Below are positions 1 through 12,577 of a stretch of 64,000 nt of DNA, in pieces. The notes below the pieces were generated by a model, which saw only the letters and a program-made list of their open reading frames with translations, had not been told where the DNA came from and made no database searches. The position numbers and the translations under genes are program-made. How positions within the stretch are numbered: the first letter of the stretch is position 1; each line of letters starts with the position of its first letter. Source of the DNA: Pisaster brevispinus (taxonomy: Eukaryota > Echinodermata > Asteroidea > Forcipulatida > Asteriidae); the NCBI GenBank assembly GCA_023634235.1, contig JAMKCF010000004.1:5373202-5437201 (forward strand), given 5' to 3'.

Positions 1-195
1 AGAGACTCTGTAGCTCGGATATTTAATGGTAAAGTGTTCCAGAGTTTGGGAGTGGACACTGGGTACGATCCTCATAGGATGTGGTTGTTAGGGACGGTTA
101 GAAGGAGTTCGTTAGTAGCAAAGATTCCGTCCGCCATGCTGTAAGCAAATCTCTGCCAGAAGCTAAACAGTGGGTGCTTAAAGACAGTTGCAGAA

Positions 196-449
196 AGCTC
201 TGCATTTATTTGATTTATTTATTCATTTATTTATTGTATTACACACCCAACAGCACCGTAAATAGCCCTAAAAACAGGATGAATAGGAAACGAGAAGACA
301 TACTCGTTTCAGATGTGGGAGGAAAACCCCAATGGGGGGAAAACCCACGCAATCAGGTAGGGACTGAAAACCCAATCCACGTGCAAGGTGCTAGTCTGAG
401 CATGGAGCTCCATGGTCTGAGGTGGGATTTGAAACGGCGTCCACAGAGG
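196..449 (-). repeat. tRNA-derived SINE, family C, 5'-truncated copy
   Basis: Read on the minus strand, a box-B-like element (TTTCAAATCCCACC) is followed by the phrases 'ttgggttttcagtccctacctg', broken here as ttgggttttcagtccc and tacctgattgcgtggg, then ggttttcctcccacatctga, and ends in a TTTATT-type A/T-rich tail. The same body occurs at 28335-28440, about 36590-36660 and 61933-62220, so this is a dispersed family. The 3' A/T tail and tRNA-like promoter indicate LINE-mobilised SINE origin. Confidence 0.7.
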
Positions 450-3400
450 TGAAAATGATTCATAGCTGAATTGATGGTAAACAAATTATTAAAATATGGG
501 TGATCTCGGCCAGTTTCAACAAAATGTCATTCAGTTGAACACCCGGCTCATTCAATTTTGTTTTGAATATAAATGTTCTGTCATGTCAGCATTCATCAGG
601 CACCAGGAGTAATTCAGTTTCAACAGTTTAACATTCACTGGTCAAATAAGATCATTCAAATCCATATAAGGTTGCAAAGATTATTTAATTTCGTAAAAGC
701 CAGCAGCAAGAGGCTGGTCAACCAGTCAGTTTTGTCAATTGTAAATAAGTAGTATAGAAATTCAACGGAAGAATGGTGAAAAGGTACACTGTAGTCTTGA
801 ATACCGAACTGTACAAATTAAATAGAAAATTACTCATTTTAAAGCGAATGAGGAGAACGAAATCATGTATGCCTGGAAACAAAATTAATTGCAATAGTAG
901 CTGAAAAGAAATCCTAGTTGGATCGAATTAAGTGAAAATAACGGGTGAAGCAATTTTAATGAACGCATGGAGAAACAATGTAAGCATTTTTCTTCCATGA
1001 AGTAAGCGCGTTGCAGGTAAGCAGGGAATGTTTTCTCTTGCGCTTCAAGCGTGATACAGCAAGGGTGGAGCATTAGCTCTGAGCCTGTAAGTGGAGAATG
1101 GTGACTGTAGTGCACAGAATTCTGCAGTTCTTTTGAAGCGGAATAAACACACAGCTCCCATGATTGCATGATCTGCTGCCACTCGGTCATGTTCCCAGCA
1201 TGCCTTATGAGTCACGGGTATCAGTTTTCAACATTCAAAGCAGTGGGCCAGACTAGTATTGTTCTTCCAAGTCTCACTTTGGTTACATTGATATGATAAT
1301 AGGAAGAAAAGAGAAACAAAATGTCAGCCCCAATTACAGTGGTCTAGTCACAGCGATTTAATTCCTCTGGAGTAATCAGGGTTGCCCCTTAACCTTTTTT
1401 ATTCAGCGACCAGCCAGCAGGACCAGCTAGTTTGTCCTTTCTCAAGTCCTCCAGCTTGTTCACTGGTCCTTAGTTTCAACACCGTCCCTTGTATGGGACT
1501 TGAGAGTTTGAAACCATGAACATTGCGAGCAGGCAGTGGTTGTACACATTAACTTAATAGGATGCAGTGGGCTAGCCTGGTAGGAACACTCGGACCCCCT
1601 TGCTTTATGCTTGGACAGAGTGTTGACTGGTCCTCAGATATTGTAATTGGCATTTGGCTATTAATAGTGGACCCATGTGAAGGAAGAGCGCTGGTATTGG
1701 TACTGGTATGAATTTTATACTTATAGAGCATTCAAACTGAAACTAATCAATGTTATTTTTTTCAATAATTACCAATCCTTTATTCTGTCCTAAATATTCA
1801 TCACTTGAATCCCCCAATTTGAATTCTAAGATTAATTTTTTGTAAACAATTCACAGGATAAAATCGAAAGACAGATTTTTCTCTGAGCCTGTTTCAATCC
1901 CAACTTCCAACAAGAAGATTTAGGTATTGCCAATAACAATTAACTTCATTAAACAAATTTTTAAAAAAGAGCAAGGCAAATTTATAATCCTAAGTAAATC
2001 TTCAAACGATCAACAAGAAAATGAGGAGAGAATTCTCTCTGAAACTGTTTAAATTTCAAGAAGACAAATGTAGGTGAGCTGTCAGACCTGTTAATCTGGG
2101 GTGGGTCGGGAAGGGGGTGGGGCTAGCTTAAATTTAACAAACGTTAATTTTTAATGTAGTTTTGTACCGCTGAAAAAGCATTGACTTACCACAATGACAG
2201 ACTTGCACCAGCGTTATTCTTGAGCTGGGGTAACATGTATGCATAATTGCATAAATTAGGTGCAATGATTCGGGCTTAAATTCAATTTCGGCCGTTGGGG
2301 AAAAACCGAGACGGGAATGGGGGGATGGGGGCACAGAAAATACACCCCTCCCCCCCCCCCATCCCTCCCCCCTGCCGCTGGGTTCTGTCAGTAATAATAA
2401 TAAGAAATAAGAAACTTTATAATATTCAAACCTAGTCACGTTTATAATATCCCTGGATTACAAAAGTTGAATGAATACAACTGAAATTTGAAGCAAAACC
2501 TCATGGGTTAGAAAAATGCGAAGGAAGAGTTCCCTGTGAAACCATGCAATCTCAACCTCAAACAAGGTCCCCTGTTCATTAACTGATTGGGTTTATCAGG
2601 GATTAAACAACTGGATAGATAAGCCGTTGTACAATCAAGTTAATCATCACATGAGATAAGAGGCTAGGAGCTTAAGGATACTGTTCAGTGGGAGTAAAAT
2701 CATTGTGGATAAAAATAAAACCCACTAATGAGACACGGTTAAGTCTTGCATGGAGGGTTACTGCTACCATAGCTCCATGCTACTACTACTACTACTAATA
2801 ATAACAAAACTGATTTACAATAACCTATTTATTAGTAACAAAACTTACACGCACATATCCACCCTAAGAGTGCTCTTGAGCATAGTAATATACAGTTCAG
2901 TCTGAATTCTCACTGTACATAACATTCATAGTAGTTCCGATCTTACACAATCTTAACAAATCTTGACAAATTCAATTCATTCAATTCAAAATGGTTTATT
3001 AAGATCTTGCATCGCAGCCAAGGGCTGAATTGCACAAGATTTACAGTAAAAAAACAACAAGATTAATTACACAGTAAAAAAATAGTTGAAAATGCTGAAA
3101 TACAAAATTTAGAATGACAACACACATTAACAAATTTAAACTTAGTGGATCAAAAGCCATCTATCCTGAAATCGGGCAATTATAAAAGTAGCAATACTCC
3201 CATACAGCCCAAAAGATCCCGCAATCAGAAGCACAACATATTATTTTTAAACATGTTCTTATTTTAGTTGTGTATTATAAAGTTTTGTTAGATAGGGGAT
3301 TGGACTATCCTGGTAGCGTTTGGTCCTGCACCGCTCCGTTTTCAGTTCATTTGAGTTGCGTAGTTGCATACTAGTTCTTTGGCCACACAGTGGGGGCAGC

Positions 3401-3664
3401 CAATCCCTAAATACACATGAGCTCATCATTTTATTTACGAATTTGGTGCATTTCTGGTTCCTTCTCTCTGTCAATGGTAAAAGATTACAAGATGTAAGGG
3501 CCACATCGTCAAAATCAAGAAAAAAATCATGTGAAGACCCCCCCCCCCCCAACCACCCTTCAAAATAAATTTAAAATAAATCTTAAAATTAATTAATAAA
3601 ATTAATTTTGAGTTAAACACGGAAATAAGTACTAGAGCTGGACTAGAACAATTACAGGTTAAAA

Positions 3665-3815
3665 GGGCTTCTGACTGGCCCCGGAACAAAGGTAGTGACA
3701 AAACAGGGAGACTGCAATATTAGGGCTACATATAGATATCTAAGTTGAAAGAGGGCTGGCACGTTAAGGTTCAAGTCCTGCTCTAGTCAATTTTTCTTTG
3801 TACAACCCAAAATTA
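3665..3815 (+). repeat. SINE family A, degenerate copy
   Basis: This copy shares the leader ggcttctgactgg, a following 'gacaaaacagggagac' type segment, a decayed tRNA-like centre ending ggttcaagtcctgctc, and the trailer ctagtcaatttttctttg..caacccaaaat with copies at 20880-21030 and 50691-50850. Box A is lost in this copy. Confidence 0.6.
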
Positions 3816-5221
3816 TCTCAATTTTACCCCGAGTCAGTTTCCCTTGTCGTGTTTTACTTGTCAAGAATACCCTTCTTGAAAATAAATTAGTAGTTTTTCC
3901 TTTTGTCCGGTCATACTAATAAGTAATGGTAGTCGATAACGACAAACGGAAAGTCCAAGCATATTTCCTTCCTGCAGCTATACTGGGCTTAGTCGAGGAA
4001 ATAACAATAGACTTTGGATTTCAACCTTTGTCCATCAGACAACAATATATAACAATTGAGCATTCATAGATCATTGTAACAAAAACTTGTTTGTATAAAA
4101 TATCTTGGGGGGGGGGAAAGCCGGTGAGATCGTGCTGTCTGTTGATAATCATCAAATTTTAACACGATTTTTAGACTCCTAGCAGTGGAATAATAGCAGG
4201 ACAAGTTCTCAAGAACAATCTACACAACAAAGTAGATACACACATGGTGTCACCGCAAACAAAATATACATTGATTTTAGAACTATCAAAAAGAAAACTT
4301 CAAAGCAAACTTCCTTCCACAAATCCACCCAGTGTTTCCTTACTCAGTGGTGTGGCCACCACTGAGAGAGATTTACCAGCAGGATTGGGTCTGAGGCTCA
4401 ATGGGGCCAGGAATGGCGCATGACAATGGTACACCATGGGTACCAGCCATAGGGTATGTACACACAGAGAGGGAATCAATTTTGTTGTCAGGCCACAGTA
4501 ACAGGGGCACACACCTATAACCTCTGACCTATTGCCACTCCCCTTGGTCAAAAGTCAGCTATGTAAGAGTGGAAGAAGCTGTGCTTGTGTTTCCTTGGTG
4601 GATCCACTGACCTTTCTGGCTACTATAATGTTGGGTACCATATTTTAAAGTCATGCTGTTTTTGATGTGCCCCCTCAAAAACAAATGATAATAATAACAA
4701 ATAGTAATAGTAAATAATAAAAAAATAATAATTAATAAAATAAAATAAATAAATAAGTTAGTAAATAAATAAACAAATAAATAAGTCGATAAAAACAAAA
4801 TAATGTAACATCATATAAATGCAAATCCTGAGGTACATTCTTCAGTTGAATATATTTTGATCTTACATGTTGATGAACCATTTTTTAGAGGAAAAGTATT
4901 ATTTCCAAGTATTGCAATTGGAAGGTTATATTCCTTCATTGTAGTTGCAAAGATGTTATTTAATAACAAGTGTGTTTGTTTTGCATTAAAGACACACCCC
5001 CCCCCCCCCCCGGAAAAAACAACAAATAAACAATTTAGAATTTTTATCTGAAAGCCTACTTGTTGTAAAGATGGTTATGGTAGGAATCATCCTGTGAAAT
5101 GATTTCATCTGAAGTGCCCTTATTGATTACAAATCAATAAAAGTATGTCGAAAATTTGAGTCTCCAAATATTGCCTAAATTTAAAAGCTGAAGCCCATCT
5201 CTGAATGATAAGGTACTAGGT

Positions 5222-5400
5222 TCAATACACAACACATGGGACGTCCGGCTTTATGTCCCATCCGAAGGATGAAGCAAATGCAATAGTGGTTAAGTGTCTT
5301 GCTATAAGGTAACAAATGTCAAGACCAGGACTCGAACCCACACTCTGCTGATCACAAACACCAAAGCTTGAGCCTGGTGTGCTTGACCGCTCGGCCTCAA
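5222..5400 (-). repeat. SINE family B, 3'-truncated copy
   Basis: Read on the minus strand this gives a tRNA-like head (ggccgagcggtcaagc, box B gtgggttcgagtcctgg), then tgacatttgt, aagacacttaaccac and the 'tccttcggatgggac' segment. It matches the full-length copy at 56384-56790 and ends around the segment equivalent to gtgttgtgtaatgc. The head lacks a complete acceptor stem, so it is not a tRNA gene. Confidence 0.75.
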
Positions 5401-6300
5401 CAAGTTTGGCAAACAAAACATGCAGTAGGGTTTTGACGGAGCACATAAATCCCCCGACAAACAGAAAGCATTGTTTTTCCTCAAAAACGGCAGCCACCAA
5501 GTTTGAGGAATTCTTCGAGGTGTGTTTCTTTCAGGACGAGAGGACCAATGAATTCTTCCCACTCCCAGATCAATGATGTTATATGTTAACCCAGTAATTG
5601 AAGTGACTTCAAAGATCAATTTGAATTTGTTATTCATGGAGTCCAGAGTAAAAACGGTTGGCAGCTTTTGTCCAAATAGCTACACCCACCAATTTACCTC
5701 GGGTGAAAAATTGATCCAGCCATTGTGTGCGCCCCGGTGCTTAGTGATTGGACCATGATTGGATGAAGTAGGGGAGAGCCCAGACAGTAGAGTTCTCTTA
5801 TTGTTGATCTCTGAATGGGATGAGGAGGCCTGCCCAAAGCCCATGGAGGGTTTCATAGAGCATGAATCAACAATCGTCAGGACAGGGGGGGGGGGCACAG
5901 GGCGACTTATTCTTATTGATCCCCCTTCTTCGTCTGTCGTCTGGATTAGTACATACCAACAGTTTATATGTAATGGAACATATGAACATTACCAGTGTTG
6001 TTTGTAGGAGTATGTTTTGATCTCACCGCTCAGTCAAATGTGGATATCATGAGAGAGAGAAGTGGGGGCTCTTTGTTTGATTTTCCAGTTTTGATTTTTG
6101 AAGGAATTCTTTGATAATGATGATTACCTAAGTCTGTTGTTGAAAAAGCAGCAAACTCTTAGGGTTGCAAAATTTAGTTCAGAAAAAAACCAAAAAAACT
6201 CTTAAGTTGTAAGAAAGTGGCCCAAAATAGCGGGCTGTTTCCCATGCTCTGGTGTCCACCACTCCACCCTTAAGACCTCCAAACCACTCCAGCCCTTTTT

Positions 6301-6529
6301 ACACTACAGAGGCGAATCCAAGGAAATTAATCCCCAGGAAATTCCTGGGGATTTCTAACACCACTGCAACCCCATTTTCATTTCACACTTAATGCGATTT
6401 TCCTGGGAAAGAGGGCACACCCTGACTTGTTCCCAAGCAAGGGAGTTTGCAAGGGTTAGCACTTCAAGCTCAAGTGTGAAAGGGTCAAATAAATGTTCCC
6501 AGGAATTTCCCAGGAAACTTGTGTAGTGT
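6301..6529. mobile_element. Probable short MITE with acactaca/tgtagtgt ends and internal palindrome
   Basis: The ends are the inverted octamer acactaca (6301-6308) and tgtagtgt (6522-6529). Next to them are purine-rich segments related by inversion (ccaaggaaatt on the left, ttcccaggaaac on the right). A perfect 11-bp-arm hairpin sits at 6329-6353 (arms aatccccagga/tcctggggatt, 3-base loop). No target-site duplication is evident, so the call is tentative. Confidence 0.4.
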
Positions 6530-6747
6530 TCCTGACCTCTAACAATTTAGCAATAGTGTTTACCCCTCTGCTGTTTTGATTTCGGGCATCGTAAGAATAT
6601 TAAATACTTGTGACTTTGAGGATGCTTCTTGATTTTGAAAGTGTTTTCTCCTCAGAAGCAAACTGAACTCTTACTTGGATTTGTTTTCATCTTAGATACT
6701 TAGAAGTCCCATTTTTGAATAATATTGATGTGGAGTGAGACATTTGT

Positions 6748-6918
6748 AATGTATCTATTTTTAGTTCAACACCTCTAGTATATTGATTAAACCTGAAGGT
6801 TCAATGGGCTTCAGGTTCAACCTGAAGCCCATTGAACCTAGATACATTACAAAATGTATCTATTTTTAGTTCAACACCTCTAGTATATTGATTAAACCTG
6901 AAGGTTCTATGGGCTTCA
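6748..6918. repeat. Forward-inverted-forward triplication with a perfect 43-bp palindrome
   Basis: A 66-bp unit at 6748-6813 recurs at 6853-6918 with one mismatch. Between them is an inverted partial copy of the same unit (its two ends, with the middle missing). The junction creates a perfect palindrome at 6797-6839 (21-bp arms around one C) and a second hairpin agatacatt/aatgtatct at 6840-6861. Confidence 0.9.
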
Positions 6919-7534
6919 TCCGCCCCTCGGCCAAGGACAAAGGAAAGAGCAGTTTCGTCACCCAAATTTCCTTGCGATTGTTGTGTATCTGGTCAAATCA
7001 CATACCATTTACAATAATACCAAAGTAAAAAATTGCAATTGATAAAAATTACACATAATATGAAGGAGTCCCAAAATTGGCGGGGGAAAAAACTGACCAA
7101 TCACCATCTGCCACAAGCCACCATGCCACTTGGTACTCTTTTTTTCCCCCCAACATGATTAGGTTTGCCAATGTTTGTTCATTGCATGGAATTTTCAAAC
7201 ACAGAGTTGATTTTTTTTCTTTCTTCCTAGATATTATATAACACTCTTAAGATAGGCCTATCTGGTAATGTATAACTTGGATATAATGTCAACAATGCAA
7301 ATGCCAGGCCAACCTGGGCATTTTGCTGTCTGTGGTTGCTGTTTTGAACACTGTTGGTCAATGGAGGTAGACATAAATGGTTGGTCTTTTACCATTGTCT
7401 TACATATTAAAATAAAGACATAGTGCAGGAGTGGTTAAATTAAGAAATATTAAATAAATTATTAGAATAATAACAAATGAAAATAAAAACATAAAACAAA
7501 TCTTTTAGTTTTAGTCTAAAAGTTCATATTGGAG

Positions 7535-7680
7535 CCCAATTTCATACAGCTACTCAAGCAAACAAAAGAAGCTAGCTAAAATTAAATTTACAAGAATAAG
7601 GTTACCAGCCAAAATACCTTTCCAAATGCACTGTGACTGGTATCCTGCTAATTGTTGCTTATCTGAAAATCGTTAAGCAA
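7535..7680 (-). mobile_element. MITE fragment related to 16858-16990 and 26507-26703
   Basis: It starts with the shared terminal motif gagcccaatttcatacagc and contains, in inverse orientation to 16858-16990, the phrases ggttaccagccaaaata and tgtgactggtatcctgct. No full terminal inverted repeat is preserved. Confidence 0.45.
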
Positions 7681-10600
7681 TATATATGAAATTGAGCTCA
7701 GTTGATATTCTCCAGAGAAATATTTCTGTCTGAAACACTGCCAAGGTCGAGGAAATAGTATTTTAAAAGATCCCCGTAATTCATCGTTGCCTTTTTTTGA
7801 TTTGGTGCGATCAAAATAAACCCAAGATGAAGGTGCACAAAATTCCCTGATAATGATGCATTGACTGTCTTTACTTGTTTTCACTGACCACTAAAATTTA
7901 AAACTAGAGGCAGGTAATGAATTTCCTCTTCCATAACAGTGATTAACGTTGCCTATTATTCTTCAGAAAAGAATTGTTTTAAAAGATGAGTGGATTCTGA
8001 AGTTGCCCACTTCAGGTCTGGAATTTCATCAGGGAGAGGGCAAGGCCATTTTCATCTTGCAATGGGAACTTTCCATTGGAGATTATTTTATGCCTTTGGC
8101 AAGCTTTGGTGTTGGCATCAAGGGGAGCCTCCATGTAATTCCAGACCTGCTGGATATTTGGTGCTATCCAATGTTGAAAGCAAGTTTCAAGTTGGCTTCC
8201 AATCTTGTTGTTTATAACTTGAAAAAAAAGGTGCGGAAACTACAAAAATGGTGAGCCAACCAAACAGTACATTTAACCAAGAGATTAAAAAGATAATGTG
8301 AATTCTAAACTGTTGGTTTCCAAGCTAAGTTGGTATTTTAAAAAAATGTACAATTTATTCAGAGATATTTGTATTGCAATACTGTCAATCAACACAAAAT
8401 GCGTCCTTCCTTGATTGAAATTGCTTGGTCATGATTGGACAACTCATTTCTCCATTGTTCAGTTTCGTGGGAATGCGTGCAAAAAACTTGAACAATTCAT
8501 GAATATGTGCAAATTTTGTGTATATTGCAGAGAGGATTAACAGATTTCATGGAGATAGGGACAAGTTTGATTGACATATTTTAAAACAAATCCCGCCCCA
8601 CCTCCCCCTCTCAACCTCCCCCCCCCAAAAAAAAAACAAAACAAAACTGATTAATGTGGGGATTTTGAAATATTTGTAGTTCATAAACTAAAATGTCTGA
8701 TTAACAGTAGTATGAACTCTATGGTATGAACATGGCCCTGCATTAATTAATGTTGTCTTTCAATAGGGGGTAAATAATCCAAATTTCTTTCGCATAATGA
8801 ATAACAAATAGTATTACTTTTATTGTTTCTGGCAGTTCTGAAAAGAAAGAAAAAAGGAAAAACAACAGAGAATGGGTCTTTGTTTTGACTATTGTAGTAC
8901 AAGGAAGAGGAAGATCTGTTTACAGTTTCCAGGGGTTTATCAAATAAATAGGTACAGGTCAATAAATTAACCACTTGGGATTTTAACTTCTCTGTGTGTT
9001 GGCAAACCACATTATACATACTTCCTTCTTTAGGACAGCATACCAGACTAGCATTTTTAGAACACCCTCTGAAATTACACATAATTGCATTCCCTAGCCC
9101 CATTGTGGTCACCCTTTATTGTGAAAATAACTGAACCCACCATTTGCCTGCCCCACAAAATAGCTTTCATAGCATGGTATTTTCTTTCTCAGTGTGTAAT
9201 TGCTGAATGGTGAAAGCTACTGAACACACATACATGAAATAGCAGTAGGCTCACCCCCCCCCCTAGTGTTGTGAGGCAATCAGGTGGAATATGTCTTTGT
9301 GCATATTCAGGCCAGCGAATTAAAGCTGTTACGTAACAGCTGGCTATGTTAACAGTTGGACTGGCCAACACTTTGCATCATGTAACTAGCCCACTGTCCA
9401 ATCAAACTGCATGGTTGCCCTGTTTCTGGGCGGGACAGTGGCTGGATAGTAGTACCGAGCAGGACAACGTGGTCAAGTCCCCCCAAGCTTGGATGAGGTG
9501 GTTAGTTTCCTGATGCTAATCCAGTGGTGTGGTTGTGGGTTGTGGGCTGTGTCACTGCTGAAGTCGGGCATGTTACATTTGGATCGAAAGCTCTGAACCA
9601 CATCAAGCATTCCACTGCCATTGCCCGTGCATATTTCTCTACTGAATCACATCTCACTGTGGGTAAGTCAACTGCCCCTAATATTCAGACGCTGTCCACC
9701 ATTTTGTATTTTAACAACTGAAGAAGAACCTCTAAAGTTTCTTAGATTCATTTGCTGTAGTTGTTAAAAAAATGTATTCATCACCACCTTTCTTTATATC
9801 CATCACATCAGTTCACTTGATCACCCAGGGAGAAAGTATAATCAAGCTTCTTTAACTCATCATGTAAAAGAGTTAATGGGGGGAAAAAATATTCAATTTG
9901 TCTGCCACTTTTTCATGCATAATAACCAAAAATGTAATGTTATTTAAACCCGGATATAATCATGTTTTGGGGAGTATTATATTGAGGGAAAAGTTGCAGA
10001 TGAATTCATCATGGATCAATTGGATCTGGTATATTTTTGTTTGCAGAGTCAATTTTTTTTTCTCTAGCTTTCGAAACCTTTATGTTATTTGCATATTGGC
10101 TAGACATGCCATGATTAAATGAAGGAATATGGAGGTTGAAGTTTTTATTGTCATCAAAAAGAATTTGCACTGAACTCTACTGACTGTCCAGTCGAGGATT
10201 TGCTTATATAGGTGATAGGTCTGTTTCAAACCTCAAAGAACAGCATATAATCAGCCATGTACATTTGTGTGATAAATAGTTAAGATAAGTCGCCATGATT
10301 GTAACCCTCGCAGACTGAATGGTTACGAGACAACCTTGGTAACTAATCACAATAATGAATGTGCGATTTCAACCTTTATGGTAATGTCAGACATAAAATT
10401 GCCAAATTTTTACCACTTAAAAAAATTGTGACACACTAAGAACACAGCTTTGATATTCAATGTGTAATGAATAAATTAAGAATCCCACAAAATATTGAGA
10501 AAATATTTTCTGGGTTGTCCATGAGCCGCACTTTATACTGACCAATTGGCTTAAACCAAACCGATAAAAAGGCGTGGCAATTGTCTGTATGCACGCATTT

Positions 10601-12237
10601 AATGTAAGAAGGTATAAAGTAGCATTTTAGTTTTCATGGTTTGTATTTTAGTTTTGATTATCATTAAGAGTTGTGACTGTCAGGAGGATGGAGGGGGTTA
10701 CGATTGTCTCAATTAGATTGGTAAAGGGTAGTTTCGTGGCTGCAGTGAATCGAACTGTTTCCTTATAATATGATAAAAACTGTTTTTTATCACATGTTTT
10801 GTGTTTCTAGTTTAAGAATAGAAAGACGAGCTTGTTGCTATAGTATTGGATGAGGATCAAATGCCCTCAAAATGGGTTTATCCCAGCAAGTATTGTTTTC
10901 TGAGAAACTTCTAGTTGTGAAAAGATAATTCTAGGATTAAAAAAAACCAGACCATTTTAGGAGCAAATACATCATATCAGCGCATTTTTCATTTCCAGTT
11001 GATAGCCAAAGCTGGAAGACTTTTTCCATGACAAATATAAGTTCTGCCTACCTCGAGTGTATAAAAATTGATGGTTTTTGCTACTATTCATGGGTCCTTA
11101 TATAGGAAGGTCAAATTCTGCATGGGAAGGAAGAAGCATGTCTTTGGGGTAGTTCTACAGTGTAGCTACAGAAAATGCAACAGTAAATGCCATACTTTGT
11201 TTTGTCGGTAGCCATTTTACTGCGTATGGCCTTCTGTTAATGGAATAAAGAACTTTGTGTGCCTAGAAGAAATGCGCATAGGCCTTACCCCCATCTTCAG
11301 GGCACGCATGGATTTATTCCTATTCATGGAAAGAATTCAGACAAAGAAATACAAAATCTACCCTGACACACTGCCTCTAGTCTCCCCACCACCTCAACCC
11401 CCCCCCCCCCCCACCCTCCTCCACCCTGGATCGATTGAACCTCAACAGGTGTTTCCATTAAACAACTTGCTTTGGAATGTCCAGGGTCACTGTTATGTAA
11501 TACTGGGAAGGAGGGAATTCAATGGCAAATTATAATTATTAGGGCTAAGGCATTTTGGACAGTCATGGTACAATGGATTCCTGATAACCCCCCCCCCCCC
11601 CATGTACAAATGCAGTGAGAATCTTGAATGGGTTTGCAGACAGTTAAAAGAAAGAAAATATTCATTTTTTTCGGATCACAAATTTCAGTCTTTAATCTGA
11701 ATTCTGACTCTAAATGTCTGCCTTCAAATAAATCAATAAATGGACTTTGATCTACAGTACTTCTCTTCTCTCTACCGCTAAGAACACTTTTCCTAGTAAT
11801 CCTCTTGAAATCCATAACTTTTTTGTTGAGAGAATTTGAGGGAAGGAGTAAATGCTCAATTAAAACCCAACCTGTGCTCGATGACTATGGTCCCAGGGTG
11901 GAAATTGACCAGAGGAGGATTAAAGCTGAAATTATCTTTGGAGCCCAGTTTGCTCTCTGGTTTATGTAAAGGTTTACAGCAGATAAAATAGCAGCGTCTT
12001 TGCTTACCAAGGATTAATTTTTATAGTATGTACTTATCTTGGCAGATAACAAACAAGAGAATACCATTGTCCAGTATCAGTTTTGTAGGATTTTTATTTA
12101 ATCCTCAAAATCTTAATGCAGCCTAACTCTTGTAACTGCGCCTTTTTTTATCAAGTAATAAAACCACAAGGGAAGCTAACTGGGTAATTATAAACCTATT
12201 TTGGGGGTGTGATCTAAGAACAATTCGTCGGAAGGGG

Positions 12238-12300
12238 TATTGAACCTGCGACCTCTTCGCGCTGGTGCTCTAGCAACTTGGAACTATCATTCAAGCCCTA
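12238..12300 (-). repeat. tRNA-like fragment (pseudo-tRNA or SINE head)
   Basis: The minus strand reads with a box A-like agttgctagagcacc and box B-like ggttcaatacc separated by an anticodon-arm-sized gap. Acceptor-stem halves do not pair well, so this is not called as a functional tRNA. Confidence 0.35.
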
Positions 12301-12577
12301 ATGTTGGCGGTCTTTCTATTTTGTCAATAATGTCTTAATTTGGTCGGGGTGCGAGTCTGAACATTTTTCCCGTAAAAAAAACTTGCATTAAATGTGATAG
12401 TGACAGTTTTCAGTACTTAAAAACAGTTGATGATTTAACCAAAATCTGACTGGTGATAATTTCCAATTCAAATTCTTCCTATGTTTAGACCACTCAAAGA
12501 CTGGGTAAAAAATGATTTGGACAAAGTTTGTGCTTTTAAAGGAAAACTAATAGAAACCTTAATTTCTTATGTTCCAG

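Larger units (their letters stand above)
1..12577. other. Upstream non-coding region / probable 5' intron of the FGD gene
   Basis: I found no exon I can support here. The open frames are short, overlap low-complexity sequence and lack convincing splice context. The FGD exon at 12578 begins inside a codon (phase 1 acceptor), so at least one more coding exon lies upstream, either undetected in this stretch or before the window. The region holds SINE fragments, MITE-like sequences, a trinucleotide run near 2781, and eight of the eleven long poly-C/poly-G tracts found in the window. Confidence 0.6.

Noticed and set aside
7949..8254. 101-codon plus-strand open frame
   Set aside because: No family resemblance, two overlapping frames of similar length and no matching phase-1 donor to join the FGD exon at 12578.
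12481..12577. N-terminal 32 residues of the long open frame starting at ATG 12481
   Set aside because: A good acceptor (ttcttatgttccag) lies at 12577, and the preceding residues lack the proline-rich FGD composition, so they are read as intron.
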